From the NCBI GenBank assembly GCA_002498925.1, contig DAJH01000073.1:506-15436 (forward strand): a stretch of 14,931 nucleotides of DNA, given 5' to 3'. This document shows, piece after piece, positions 1-7,492 of the stretch. The stretch comes from Euryarchaeota archaeon UBA173. Lineage in GTDB: Archaea; Thermoplasmatota; Poseidoniia; Poseidoniales; Thalassarchaeaceae. The notes beneath the pieces were generated by a model. The model was not told where the DNA came from and did not search any database. It saw nothing but the letters and a program-made list of their open reading frames with translations. Position numbers and translations under genes: made by a program. The first letter of the stretch is position 1; each line of letters begins with the position of its first letter.

Positions 1-27
1 AAGGGGGCAGAAAGAACCCTTTTGGAG

Positions 28-384
28 ATGAAAATATACGCAATTTTGCTGATCGTTCTATCGGCAGTCTCGCCTATTGCCTATGGCGGATTGAATGGGG
101 ATGATGCCCTCTATCACGTCTTGGGCTGGAATGCGATTATCATGAGCGCTTGGTATGCGAGCACCATTTGGAGAATTGATCTTGACGAAGTTCCTGATGA
201 GAATGGCAGGAAAGCAACAGCATCACGCTCATTTTTCGATTCGATGATTTACTTAGCACTTGTTTTTGTGATGCTGGTAATGTCGAGCGTGGGCCTCGAT
301 GGTGCCATTTTAGGGGCATTCGTGACAATAGGCATTATTGCAAAAATTGAGTGGTCAAAAAGAGCGTCTTTGCTACAATCGTAG
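28..384 (+). CDS. Small integral membrane protein of unknown function (possibly 5' partial)
   Basis: I do not recognise a family. The protein from ATG 28 is 118 residues and mostly hydrophobic. A segment starts right after the initiator (IYAILLIVLSAVSPIAYGG), a second amphipathic or hydrophobic stretch covers about residues 28-48, and two close hydrophobic segments lie at about residues 73-111, so 3-4 membrane passes are likely. A charged loop (IDLDEVPDENGRK) separates the halves. The frame is open to the left edge, and TTG at 22 is an alternative start. The only Shine-Dalgarno-like bases (GGAG) touch ATG 28, so a longer protein starting outside the window cannot be excluded. It ends 71 nt before the preferred start of the LeuA-like gene on the same strand. 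Function cannot be inferred. Confidence 0.55.
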   Translation: MKIYAILLIVLSAVSPIAYGGLNGDDALYHVLGWNAIIMSAWYASTIWRIDLDEVPDENGRKATASRSFFDSMIYLALVFVMLVMSSVGLDGAILGAFVTIGIIAKIEWSKRASLLQS

Positions 385-420
385 GTGAAATTAATGCCCG
401 ATGCCTTCAAGCACTGAATG

Positions 421-434
421 GGTTGCTAGCAACC
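421..434. promoter_or_regulatory. Perfect 14-bp palindrome upstream of the LeuA-like gene, possible operator
   Basis: GGTTGCTAGCAACC is a perfect inverted repeat with no spacer. It ends 21 nt before the preferred start codon at 456. An AT-rich, weakly TATA-like stretch (GAAATTAATG, 387-396) lies about 30 bp upstream, which would put transcription initiation near the palindrome. Such a position fits a repressor operator or a hairpin in a 5' leader. No regulator is known to me for this motif, and the role is inferred from symmetry and location only. Confidence 0.35.
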
Positions 435-455
435 GTAGAGGACAGGGGCGAGGTC

Positions 456-1709
456 ATGGATGAGAAGGAGTTAATCTACGATTGGAACGTTATCGACTAC
501 GAGGTCGCGAGAGACCCTTCGAATCACCCTCACGAGCTTTGGTTCGATGACGAGACGCTACGTGATGGACTCCAGAGCCCGAGCGCTAGCAACCCCAGTA
601 TTGAGCAGAAGTTAGAGTTAATCGACTACATGGAGAGGCTCGGAGTCCAGAAAGTTGACCTTGGCCTTCCCGGAGCGGGTCCATTCCATGTCGGCCACAT
701 AGATGCAATGCTGAGTCACATGGGAGAAATGGACTACAGTCTAAGACCGGGCTGCGCGGTTAGAACCGTCGTATCTGACATAGAACCCCTAGTTGACCTT
801 CAAGCTAGGCACGAACGGCAGATTCAAGCTAGTGCATTCCTGGGTACCAGCCCAATCAGGCAATACACGGAAGGTTGGACGATGGAGAGAATAATGTCAA
901 CAGCAGAGTCAGCTGTTACGTTCGCGGTGGACAATGACATACCCGTCATGTTCGTTACGGAAGACACCACAAGAAGCAAGCCCGAGGAGATCAAGGAGGT
1001 ATATTCCAGAGCCATCGAACTAGGGGCGGACAGGATTTGTGTGTGCGACACTTGCGGCCATGTTACGCCCAATGGAGTTAGGAAGCTCCTGAGTTTCATT
1101 CAAGATGAAGTGATCCCGGACTCGGGAGTCAAGCGTCGTGAAATAGAAGTCAACTGGCATGGGCACCAGGATCGTGGACTTGGGGTGGCGAACAACCTAG
1201 CGGCCTACGAGGCAGGGGCGGATGTGATACACGGGACGGCACTTGGCGTTGGAGAAAGGGCTGGAAACGCTCCACTCGATCAGACACTAGTTAATCTGAG
1301 TCTGATGGGCGTAATTGAGAATGATCTGACTTCACTGAATGAATACATGAGGAAGGCGAATGAGTACATCGGCGTTGCATTGCCTAGAAACTACCCTGTT
1401 TTCGGAGAGGATGCGTTCGAAACCGGAACTGGAGTACATGCAAGTGCGGTTGTCAAGGCGATGACGAAGGGCGATAATTGGCTGGCGGACAGGGTTTACT
1501 CGGGTGTACCGGCAGGGGACTTTGGATTGAAGCAGATAATCAGAATCGGGCACATGAGTGGGAGATCGAATATCACATGGTGGTTGAATCAGAATGGGTA
1601 CGAGGCATCGGATGATCTCGTGGAGCATATGTTTGAGGTTGCTAAATCACAACGCAGTCTGATGTCCGATGAAGAAGTACACGCGGCCATAGAGGAATTT
1701 AGAACCTAG
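456..1709 (+). CDS. Isopropylmalate/homocitrate synthase-family enzyme (DRE-TIM metallolyase)
   Basis: Members of this family condense acetyl-CoA (or a relative) with a 2-oxo acid, using a divalent metal in a TIM barrel. From ATG 456 the protein has 417 residues. It shows the N-terminal metal/catalytic motif DETLRDGLQ (residues 32-40), the metal-binding HGHQD (235-239), a glycine-rich GVGERAGNAPLD (264-275), and a C-terminal GVHASAV plus IGHMSGRSN (about 326-372), as in LeuA-type enzymes. The LeuA allosteric dimer domain is absent, because the chain ends soon after the communication region. The frame is open back to ATG 351, but that start overlaps the preceding gene and the added residues look unlike the family, whereas 456 has GGGGCGAGG just upstream. 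RDGLQ replaces the RDGEQ common in LeuA and resembles HMG-CoA lyase, so isopropylmalate, homocitrate or citramalate synthesis cannot be distinguished. Family is certain; substrate is not. Confidence 0.85.
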   Translation: MDEKELIYDWNVIDYEVARDPSNHPHELWFDDETLRDGLQSPSASNPSIEQKLELIDYMERLGVQKVDLGLPGAGPFHVGHIDAMLSHMGEMDYSLRPGCAVRTVVSDIEPLVDLQARHERQIQASAFLGTSPIRQYTEGWTMERIMSTAESAVTFAVDNDIPVMFVTEDTTRSKPEEIKEVYSRAIELGADRICVCDTCGHVTPNGVRKLLSFIQDEVIPDSGVKRREIEVNWHGHQDRGLGVANNLAAYEAGADVIHGTALGVGERAGNAPLDQTLVNLSLMGVIENDLTSLNEYMRKANEYIGVALPRNYPVFGEDAFETGTGVHASAVVKAMTKGDNWLADRVYSGVPAGDFGLKQIIRIGHMSGRSNITWWLNQNGYEASDDLVEHMFEVAKSQRSLMSDEEVHAAIEEFRT

Positions 1710-1743
1710 AAATCGTGACTCATGTTGCTATCGTCGATTACGA

Positions 1744-4700
1744 ATGGCTATATGTCGTACTTACGCGAGAACGGTCATGCGAAACGCAATCGCGATGGCG
1801 CTCATGCTACTTTTTTCATCCATTGCGGGAGTCTCGTCGGCGGAATATGTCGAGGAAAACAATGAAGCTGTCTCTGAAGGTTCCATAATCTCGACATACT
1901 CAATTGCCGTTCAAATGTCACTTGAGAGGGCAGAGAACCTGGATTCCTACTCGCAATCACAACTCGAGTCGACCGTGGAGTGGCTGGTTATCACCGGAAT
2001 GGGGGTTGATTCGCAACAAAACTCGAAGGCTCAGCCTGACTTGGTAACAAGGGCTCCAATACTCGAAGGGGCGTTCATCTGGGAATTCTTGGAGCCCCAG
2101 AGGGCAGTGAGTAATCTCAGGGACTCGCTTCTTTCCGGTGAGATAGAGTCGTTCTCGCCCCTTGTCATGAAGAAGCAACAGCCTCGGTTCATCCCCGACG
2201 ACCCTGAGTTCCCTGCCCAGTGGCACTTGAAAAACACAGGACAGACAAGTGGTGTGTCGGGCGAAGATGCCAACATCACCGGGGCTTGGGACAACTACAA
2301 CGGATCAGGTGTCGTTATCAGTGTTGTAGACGATGGCTTGGACAAGGACCATCCGGACATTTCCCCTCATTACTCTGCACTTCTTTCGTACGACTGGTGC
2401 AATGACGACGGGGATCCATCACCCACGCAGTTCAACGGTCATGGGACTGCCGCTGGTGGAGTTGCAGCGGCAGTGGGGGACAATGACCTGTACGTCACGG
2501 GTGCTGCCTATGGTGCCACAATCGCCGGATCTACCCTCATTGCTTGCTGGGCTGGCGATCAGACCGAGTCAGAGGCACTCAGTTACGAAAATGATGACAT
2601 CGACATTTACACCAACTCATGGGGGCCAAGCGATAATGGGCAGACGCTTGATGGCCCTGGACCCCTGACTACTGCGGCGCTGGAAGAAGACGCTTATGGC
2701 GGTAGGGAAGGGTTGGGGAACATACTGACATGGGCTGCGGGAAATGGCCTTGGTTCCAATGACAACGCTAACTACGACGGTTACGCGAATAGCAGGTACA
2801 CCATCGCAGTGACTGCAATTTCTCATGACGGAGAGCAGTCCTGGTACGCAGAGCCTGGTGCAAACATACTCGTAGCGGCTCACTCCCAAGGTGACGGTGA
2901 GGGGATAACCACCACCGACATCACAGGGAGTGGCGGATACAACAATTCAGGAAACGTTACGCACGATTTCGGCGGTACCTCAAGCGCAACCCCCCTTGCC
3001 GCGGGAGTGATTGCCCTAATGTTGGAGGCAAATGAGAATCTGACATGGAGAGATGTTCAGCACATTCTCGTGAACAGTGCGCGCATGAACGATGCGAGCG
3101 ATACGTCTTGGGAGTTGAATGGGGCGGGTCATGACGTATCCCATAAGTACGGCTTTGGAGTAGTGGACGCTGGTGCTGCGGTTAGCATGGCTGAGACTTG
3201 GTCCCTAGTTGGAGAGGAGGTGAATCTGAGCTTCAGCCCTTCAATCACCTCGACCACCATACCTGATTCGAACACCACTTGGACCGAATTCGACCTAGAC
3301 GTTCAAACTGACATACAAATTGAGAGCGTCGATGTAATCGTCAATATTTCTCACAACTCTAGGGGAGACTTGGACATAGTGTTGGTTTCCCCATCCGGCA
3401 AGGAGTCCTGGCTCGCAGAGAATCACAATGACAATGGCAACAACTACTACAACTGGATATTCAATACGGTGCATCACTGGGATGAGTCTTCCCTGGGGGA
3501 GTGGACTCTGAAGATTCGTGATACGGATTCCGGGACTACTGGAACCCTGGACTCGTGGGGCATGGTAGTGCATGGGATGGACGTCGATCTTGATCACGAT
3601 GACGATGGACTTGAAGATCTGAATGAGACAGAGGTATGGGGCACTGACCCGTATGACGCGGACACCGACGACGATGGCCTCAATGACTACGAGGAAGTAA
3701 TTACTTACGGGACTGATCCTCTCTCGGTAGATAGCGACCTTGACGGTTTGAGCGACTACGTTGAGGTTATGGTCACTGGGACTGGGCCTCTGGACAGTGA
3801 TTCAGATGATGATGGTCTTTCAGATGGTGCAGAGGTAAATTTCTGGTTTAGCGATCCGCTGGTCTATGACCCCGATAATGATGGGGACCTATTCTACCAC
3901 TTCAACGACTGTAACGATGAGGACCCTCTTGTTAACCCTGGAAGGCCCGAGTTCCTGAATGGGATAGACGATGATTGTGACGAGTTCACCGATGAGGGTT
4001 TCAATTTCACGGATGCTGATGGAGATGGGCTAGTTGACTGGTCTGAATTCCACCTACACAGCACCGATCACCTAGATGCTGATTCTGATGACGACGGCCT
4101 AAGGGACGGAGTGGAAGTGAATACTCACGGTTCTGACCCAAACTGGCCTGATCCAGACGATGATTCGGATGGATGGTACTGGTTCCAAGACTGTGATGAT
4201 GAAGATGGTTTCAGATCTCCTGGGTTACCGGAGGTCCTGGATGGGATCGACAATGACTGTGATGAAGTAATGGACGATGGTTTCGAATCCGTGGACACTG
4301 ATGGTGATCAGCTTAGTGATTTCGAGGAATACCATAACCTGTCCACTAATCCATACAATGGGGACACTGATGGAGATGGGCTCCCTGATGGCTATGAACT
4401 CAAGGATTCAATGACGGATCCGCTGGTCTATGACCCAGATAACGATAATGATGGGGTATACTGGTTTGACGACTGCAATGATGACGACTCGGAAATGTCG
4501 CCATTCCTCCCAGAATCACTAGACGGGAAGGACAATGACTGCGACTCTACCACCGACGAAGACTTCTATGAAACTGATGCTGATGAAGATGGATTACTGG
4601 ACTATGATGAATACTACAACTTCACGACCGACTATACTGATCCGGATACGGATGGGGATGGGCTTACGGATGGGGACGAAGTTCTAGTTACAAATTCCGA

Positions 4701-5508
4701 CCCTCTAAAATTCAACTTCGATTATGACGGAGACGGATTCAGGGACTATGAGGACTGCGAAGATTTGGTCGATACCATTAATCCGGATGGAACCGAAGTC
4801 TGGAACGGTTGGGATGACGACTGCAGTGGCATTATCGATGACGACCTAGACAGGAAAAGTCTGGTCTCGACAACACCGGAAATTTCTCAAATTTACAGGT
4901 GGGAATCAGTGAATGATACCCTGATCCTTTCCATAGGTTCGGTACCGAGTCAAATCGAAACTACGGTTTCGTGGAAGTTCGGAGACTATACGATCAACGA
5001 GAACATCAGCGATAGCGGGCTGATGATAAGCATACCATCACTAGATTGCGATGCTCCGAACAACAACCTAGCCATTCAACTGTGCTCAGACGGGAGTAGT
5101 CCACAACAAGTTACTGCCCTGATGTCAGATAGTGGGGAGATCACGGAGTTCATATGGAATCTGGACATGATTGTCTGGGAGCCACCGGCGAGTCTTGGGG
5201 AGAAATTGGTGGGCTTTGTTCTGAGTCCCTTGGGTGTAGTTGTGTCGCTGCTTGCAGTGATTTCCCTCATTGGAGGGGCCTTGCTGATTGGATCTAGGAT
5301 CTCTTACAGAAGGCAATTGGAAGAGGCATACGAGTTCTACAACATCAAACCAGAAGGCGGAAACCTCGGAGCCGAGCACCAAAGCTATGCACTCCCCAGT
5401 GCACCTGACGTGTCTAGTATGATTTCAGGGGATATGCAGAGACAAGCCTATTCCCCTGCCGGCATAGACGAGGAGACCGGGCTACCAAAGGCCCCCGAAT
5501 TCGAGTGA
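1744..5508 (+). CDS. Secreted, membrane-anchored subtilisin/kexin-like protease with P domain and calcium-binding repeat stalk
   Basis: This is a 1254-residue extracytoplasmic serine endopeptidase of family S8. A signal peptide covers residues 1-33, with likely cleavage after VSSA; ATG 1777 (residue 12) is an alternative start. A propeptide-like region runs to about 145. The catalytic domain has Asp196 in VVDDGLD, His233 in NGHGT, oxyanion Asn334 in AAGNG and Ser413 in GGTSSATP. The DDG sequence and the following P/Homo-B domain (about 492-611) point to the kexin/furin branch. Residues 613-1038 are acidic DxDxDG calcium-loop repeats of thrombospondin type 3 type, interleaved with four MopE-like Cys-pair motifs. 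A less typed region (1039-1150), one transmembrane helix (about 1156-1183) and a roughly 70-residue cytoplasmic tail follow, implying type I topology. It lies 34 nt after the LeuA-like gene, so co-transcription is possible. The substrate is unknown; digestion of environmental protein or surface-protein maturation are both possible. Confidence 0.93.
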   Translation: MAICRTYARTVMRNAIAMALMLLFSSIAGVSSAEYVEENNEAVSEGSIISTYSIAVQMSLERAENLDSYSQSQLESTVEWLVITGMGVDSQQNSKAQPDLVTRAPILEGAFIWEFLEPQRAVSNLRDSLLSGEIESFSPLVMKKQQPRFIPDDPEFPAQWHLKNTGQTSGVSGEDANITGAWDNYNGSGVVISVVDDGLDKDHPDISPHYSALLSYDWCNDDGDPSPTQFNGHGTAAGGVAAAVGDNDLYVTGAAYGATIAGSTLIACWAGDQTESEALSYENDDIDIYTNSWGPSDNGQTLDGPGPLTTAALEEDAYGGREGLGNILTWAAGNGLGSNDNANYDGYANSRYTIAVTAISHDGEQSWYAEPGANILVAAHSQGDGEGITTTDITGSGGYNNSGNVTHDFGGTSSATPLAAGVIALMLEANENLTWRDVQHILVNSARMNDASDTSWELNGAGHDVSHKYGFGVVDAGAAVSMAETWSLVGEEVNLSFSPSITSTTIPDSNTTWTEFDLDVQTDIQIESVDVIVNISHNSRGDLDIVLVSPSGKESWLAENHNDNGNNYYNWIFNTVHHWDESSLGEWTLKIRDTDSGTTGTLDSWGMVVHGMDVDLDHDDDGLEDLNETEVWGTDPYDADTDDDGLNDYEEVITYGTDPLSVDSDLDGLSDYVEVMVTGTGPLDSDSDDDGLSDGAEVNFWFSDPLVYDPDNDGDLFYHFNDCNDEDPLVNPGRPEFLNGIDDDCDEFTDEGFNFTDADGDGLVDWSEFHLHSTDHLDADSDDDGLRDGVEVNTHGSDPNWPDPDDDSDGWYWFQDCDDEDGFRSPGLPEVLDGIDNDCDEVMDDGFESVDTDGDQLSDFEEYHNLSTNPYNGDTDGDGLPDGYELKDSMTDPLVYDPDNDNDGVYWFDDCNDDDSEMSPFLPESLDGKDNDCDSTTDEDFYETDADEDGLLDYDEYYNFTTDYTDPDTDGDGLTDGDEVLVTNSDPLKFNFDYDGDGFRDYEDCEDLVDTINPDGTEVWNGWDDDCSGIIDDDLDRKSLVSTTPEISQIYRWESVNDTLILSIGSVPSQIETTVSWKFGDYTINENISDSGLMISIPSLDCDAPNNNLAIQLCSDGSSPQQVTALMSDSGEITEFIWNLDMIVWEPPASLGEKLVGFVLSPLGVVVSLLAVISLIGGALLIGSRISYRRQLEEAYEFYNIKPEGGNLGAEHQSYALPSAPDVSSMISGDMQRQAYSPAGIDEETGLPKAPEFE
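3730..4857 (+). repeat. Four tandem 282-bp (94-residue) repeats in the protease stalk
   Basis: Units are 3730-4011, 4012-4293, 4294-4575 and 4576-4857, each exactly 282 bp with no net indel. Each encodes two DxDxDGLxD-type loops, a third acidic loop, then a MopE-like segment with DC(N/D/E)D and D(N/D)DC. The first Cys codon falls at 3910, 4192, 4474 and 4756; the second at 3976, 4258, 4540 and 4822, always 22 residues later. At DNA level, GATCCGCTGGTCTATGACCC occurs at 3853-3872 and 4417-4436, exactly two units apart, which indicates internal duplication. Extra type 3 loops without the Cys motif precede the array (about 3583-3729). Calcium binding and a disulfide per unit are inferred from the motifs. 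Confidence 0.9.
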
Positions 5509-6921
5509 TCAAGGGTCGGCCTCAGCCGCTTCCTCCTCCACGGCATCGGAGTCGTTCAATCCCCACTCTGCGTCGACTGATCCTCCTGACCACTCTCCCC
5601 CGACAGTGATGTCCTCTACCTCATCATCCTCACGCCATGGAGGATCGCCGTCTGAACCGCTGATGACAAGGCAGTCGTCCTCGTCAAGACGCCTCCTGAT
5701 GGCTTTGACGCCTTTAGAAACGGGTAGTATGTGACCCACAGGGGTTCCCGCAGTAACGAATGGGTGTGTGGCGGAACAGATGATCAGCCCCTTCTTGGGG
5801 GATTTTACTTCGTGAGTCTCCAAGGGCCTCTCTGGATCTGTCACGGTAGCGACGACCTCTCCCTCCTCTACGAAGCTTCCAGCTGGAGCAAGAACATCTA
5901 GGAGGCCTCCCTGATCAGATCTGATCCATACCGAACCAGAAGCCAAAATCCGAAATCTCGGCCTACTGGGGTGGCCCGGGATCATCCTCAATCCACGTAG
6001 AACATTCAGGATGCCATAGATGGAGATCTGTACCGACTCTGGGTCCGACTCGTTCGGTCCGCCTCCCTCGAACGTAATGCAGGCGATGTCTGAATCGTTT
6101 GTCAGTCTTCGGAGAGAGCCCTTCGGGCCGACGTTATCCAATATCGCCTCTATTCCGAATGACCTAGCTATCTTATTGCTGGAAGCGTGGGCTAGATTGG
6201 CCCTTATCTGGGGCATGTTAGTCCTCCCAAAGGCGGCCGTGTGTAAGTCAATGATGTAATCACTACCGGATACAACTTCATCCCATATCCTGTGGGCGAC
6301 GCGGAATGTGGTATTGCTTTCCGGCTTCCCGGGGAATGCCCTATTCAGATCTCTTCCATCTGGCATATATCGACTCTGTCTGCGATATCCAGGCATATTC
6401 ACGACAGGAACTATTCTCAGAGTCCCAGCCATCACTTCTGGGTCTATTGGTTTACCAGGTCCGACAAAATTTGGCCCTGTTAGGTAAGTAAGTGCGAGGG
6501 GGCCGACCAATTCGTTACCATGGACTGCACCCAGTAGTGTCACCACCGGTCCTGGCCTAGAACCGTGAATCACAGTCACAGGAGTTGGCCAAGATTCTCC
6601 GATATCGACCGAGAGAAGGTCAAATTCAACCCTCCTTATTGATCCAGGAGAAATCCTCTTCCGCATAAAATTATGATTCTTCGGACCACTTTGTCGGGAC
6701 CACTTCTTGGGCGTACCGGTACTGTCCTCCAGAGCCTTCTCGATCTCCCTCCTCCTCCTCTTAGGTATCTGATTGGCTACCTTCAGCGGGGCGAATCTCC
6801 TCCTCTTCAAACGAGGGGTCAAGGACTCCGGCCTCGGCTTCGGGGACTCTTCAGATGAGTCGTTATGTGGTTCGGACAACGAATACCCCAGTCGGTCCGA
6901 CGTAAATAGGATATACCTCAC
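5509..6921 (-). CDS. Succinylglutamate desuccinylase/aspartoacylase-family zinc hydrolase
   Basis: This is a zinc-dependent carboxypeptidase-fold deacylase (M14-like AstE/AspA family) that would hydrolyse an N-acyl amino acid or similar amide. In the 470-residue form from GTG 6921, zinc ligands are His134 and Glu137 in GAVHGNE and His227 in IDLHTA. The substrate-binding GRDLNRAFPG is at 189-198 and the likely catalytic Glu285 is in TFEGGG. A C-terminal beta-barrel-like domain (about 330-400) is typical of the family. A roughly 60-residue acidic tail, not typical, ends the protein. The start is uncertain. ATG 6666 gives a family-sized 385-residue protein, but the 85 extra residues are basic (RRRREIEKALE) with codon use like the rest of the gene, so I keep the longer form. 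It converges on the protease gene with zero spacing and diverges from the thioesterase gene. The exact substrate is unknown. Confidence 0.82.
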   Translation of the reverse strand: MRYILFTSDRLGYSLSEPHNDSSEESPKPRPESLTPRLKRRRFAPLKVANQIPKRRRREIEKALEDSTGTPKKWSRQSGPKNHNFMRKRISPGSIRRVEFDLLSVDIGESWPTPVTVIHGSRPGPVVTLLGAVHGNELVGPLALTYLTGPNFVGPGKPIDPEVMAGTLRIVPVVNMPGYRRQSRYMPDGRDLNRAFPGKPESNTTFRVAHRIWDEVVSGSDYIIDLHTAAFGRTNMPQIRANLAHASSNKIARSFGIEAILDNVGPKGSLRRLTNDSDIACITFEGGGPNESDPESVQISIYGILNVLRGLRMIPGHPSRPRFRILASGSVWIRSDQGGLLDVLAPAGSFVEEGEVVATVTDPERPLETHEVKSPKKGLIICSATHPFVTAGTPVGHILPVSKGVKAIRRRLDEDDCLVISGSDGDPPWREDDEVEDITVGGEWSGGSVDAEWGLNDSDAVEEEAAEADP

Positions 6922-6930
6922 GTCATTGAT

Positions 6931-6948
6931 GGGAATTCTTCAATTCCC
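6931..6948. promoter_or_regulatory. Inverted repeat between divergent genes
   Basis: GGGAATT-CTTC-AATTCCC is a perfect 7-bp inverted repeat with a 4-nt centre. It lies between GTG 6921 of the minus-strand hydrolase and ATG 6968 of the plus-strand thioesterase. An AT-rich stretch (GTAAATAGGATATACC, about 6902-6917) could be a plus-strand TATA region, which would place the repeat at the transcription start. It may be an operator or a leader hairpin; neither is shown directly. Confidence 0.35.
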
Positions 6949-6967
6949 CCCTGCCCCTCGGGTGTTT

Positions 6968-7444
6968 ATGGGAAGCTGGGAAGGGAAATCGGTCCAGGAA
7001 GAGTACGCACACAGCAGTATCTGTTTCGGATGTGGCCCGTCGAACAAAGACGGTCTGCAAATTAGGTCATTCAGAACTGAAAACGGATTGGAAATGGAGT
7101 TCGATACATCAGATGAGCATCAGGCGTTTCCGGGAATGGTGAATGGAGGCATTATTGGCACTCTATTGGACTGTCATGGAAACTGGGCGGCTGCAGTGGC
7201 TCTGATGGAGAGGAGTGGTTCCGATACCCCCCCTTGCACGGTAACCGCTAGCTACAGCATCAAACTCCGAAGGCCGACCCCCCATGGTGAGAAATTGAGT
7301 GTGAGAGCCGAAATAACCGAGATTAGCGATGATCGTGCTAAGGTGAGTATGACCCTGTCTGCTGCAGAGAAGGTCTGTGCCACTGGAGAGGGGCTATTCA
7401 TCGCAGTAAAGGAAGGTCATCCAGCTTACCATAGATGGCACTAG
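6968..7444 (+). CDS. PaaI/4HBT-like hotdog-fold thioesterase
   Basis: This is a 158-residue protein of the hotdog superfamily, which usually hydrolyses acyl-CoA thioesters in the cytoplasm. Seen here: an N-terminal CFGCGPSNKDGLQI (residues 19-32), common in PaaI-like proteins; the central-helix region HQAFPGMVNGGIIGTLLDC (51-69); a beta-strand segment TVTASYSIKLRRPTP (91-105); and a C-terminal ATGEGLFIAV (138-147). The frame is open back to 6773, but that part lies antisense to the hydrolase gene and looks non-coding. ATG 6929 is a second candidate. ATG 6968 is preferred because GGTG lies 4-7 nt upstream, the distance from the TATA-like stretch suits it, and the protein then starts just before the conserved domain. 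It is first in a plus-strand run with Hel308, Cgi121 and the peptidase. The acyl substrate is unknown. Confidence 0.8.
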   Translation: MGSWEGKSVQEEYAHSSICFGCGPSNKDGLQIRSFRTENGLEMEFDTSDEHQAFPGMVNGGIIGTLLDCHGNWAAAVALMERSGSDTPPCTVTASYSIKLRRPTPHGEKLSVRAEITEISDDRAKVSMTLSAAEKVCATGEGLFIAVKEGHPAYHRWH

Positions 7445-7492
7445 ACCCGGTATGCACGGCATCCTTTAGAACGGCCGAACTAGAGAGGGTAC

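Noticed and set aside
351..455. N-terminal extension of the LeuA-like protein from ATG 351
   Set aside because: It overlaps the preceding gene, does not resemble the family, and contains the 14-bp palindrome; ATG 456 has a better ribosome binding site.
6773..6967. N-terminal extension of the thioesterase frame from ATG 6773
   Set aside because: The extension is antisense to the hydrolase gene, reads as serine- and glycine-rich noise, and the conserved hotdog domain begins only after 6968.
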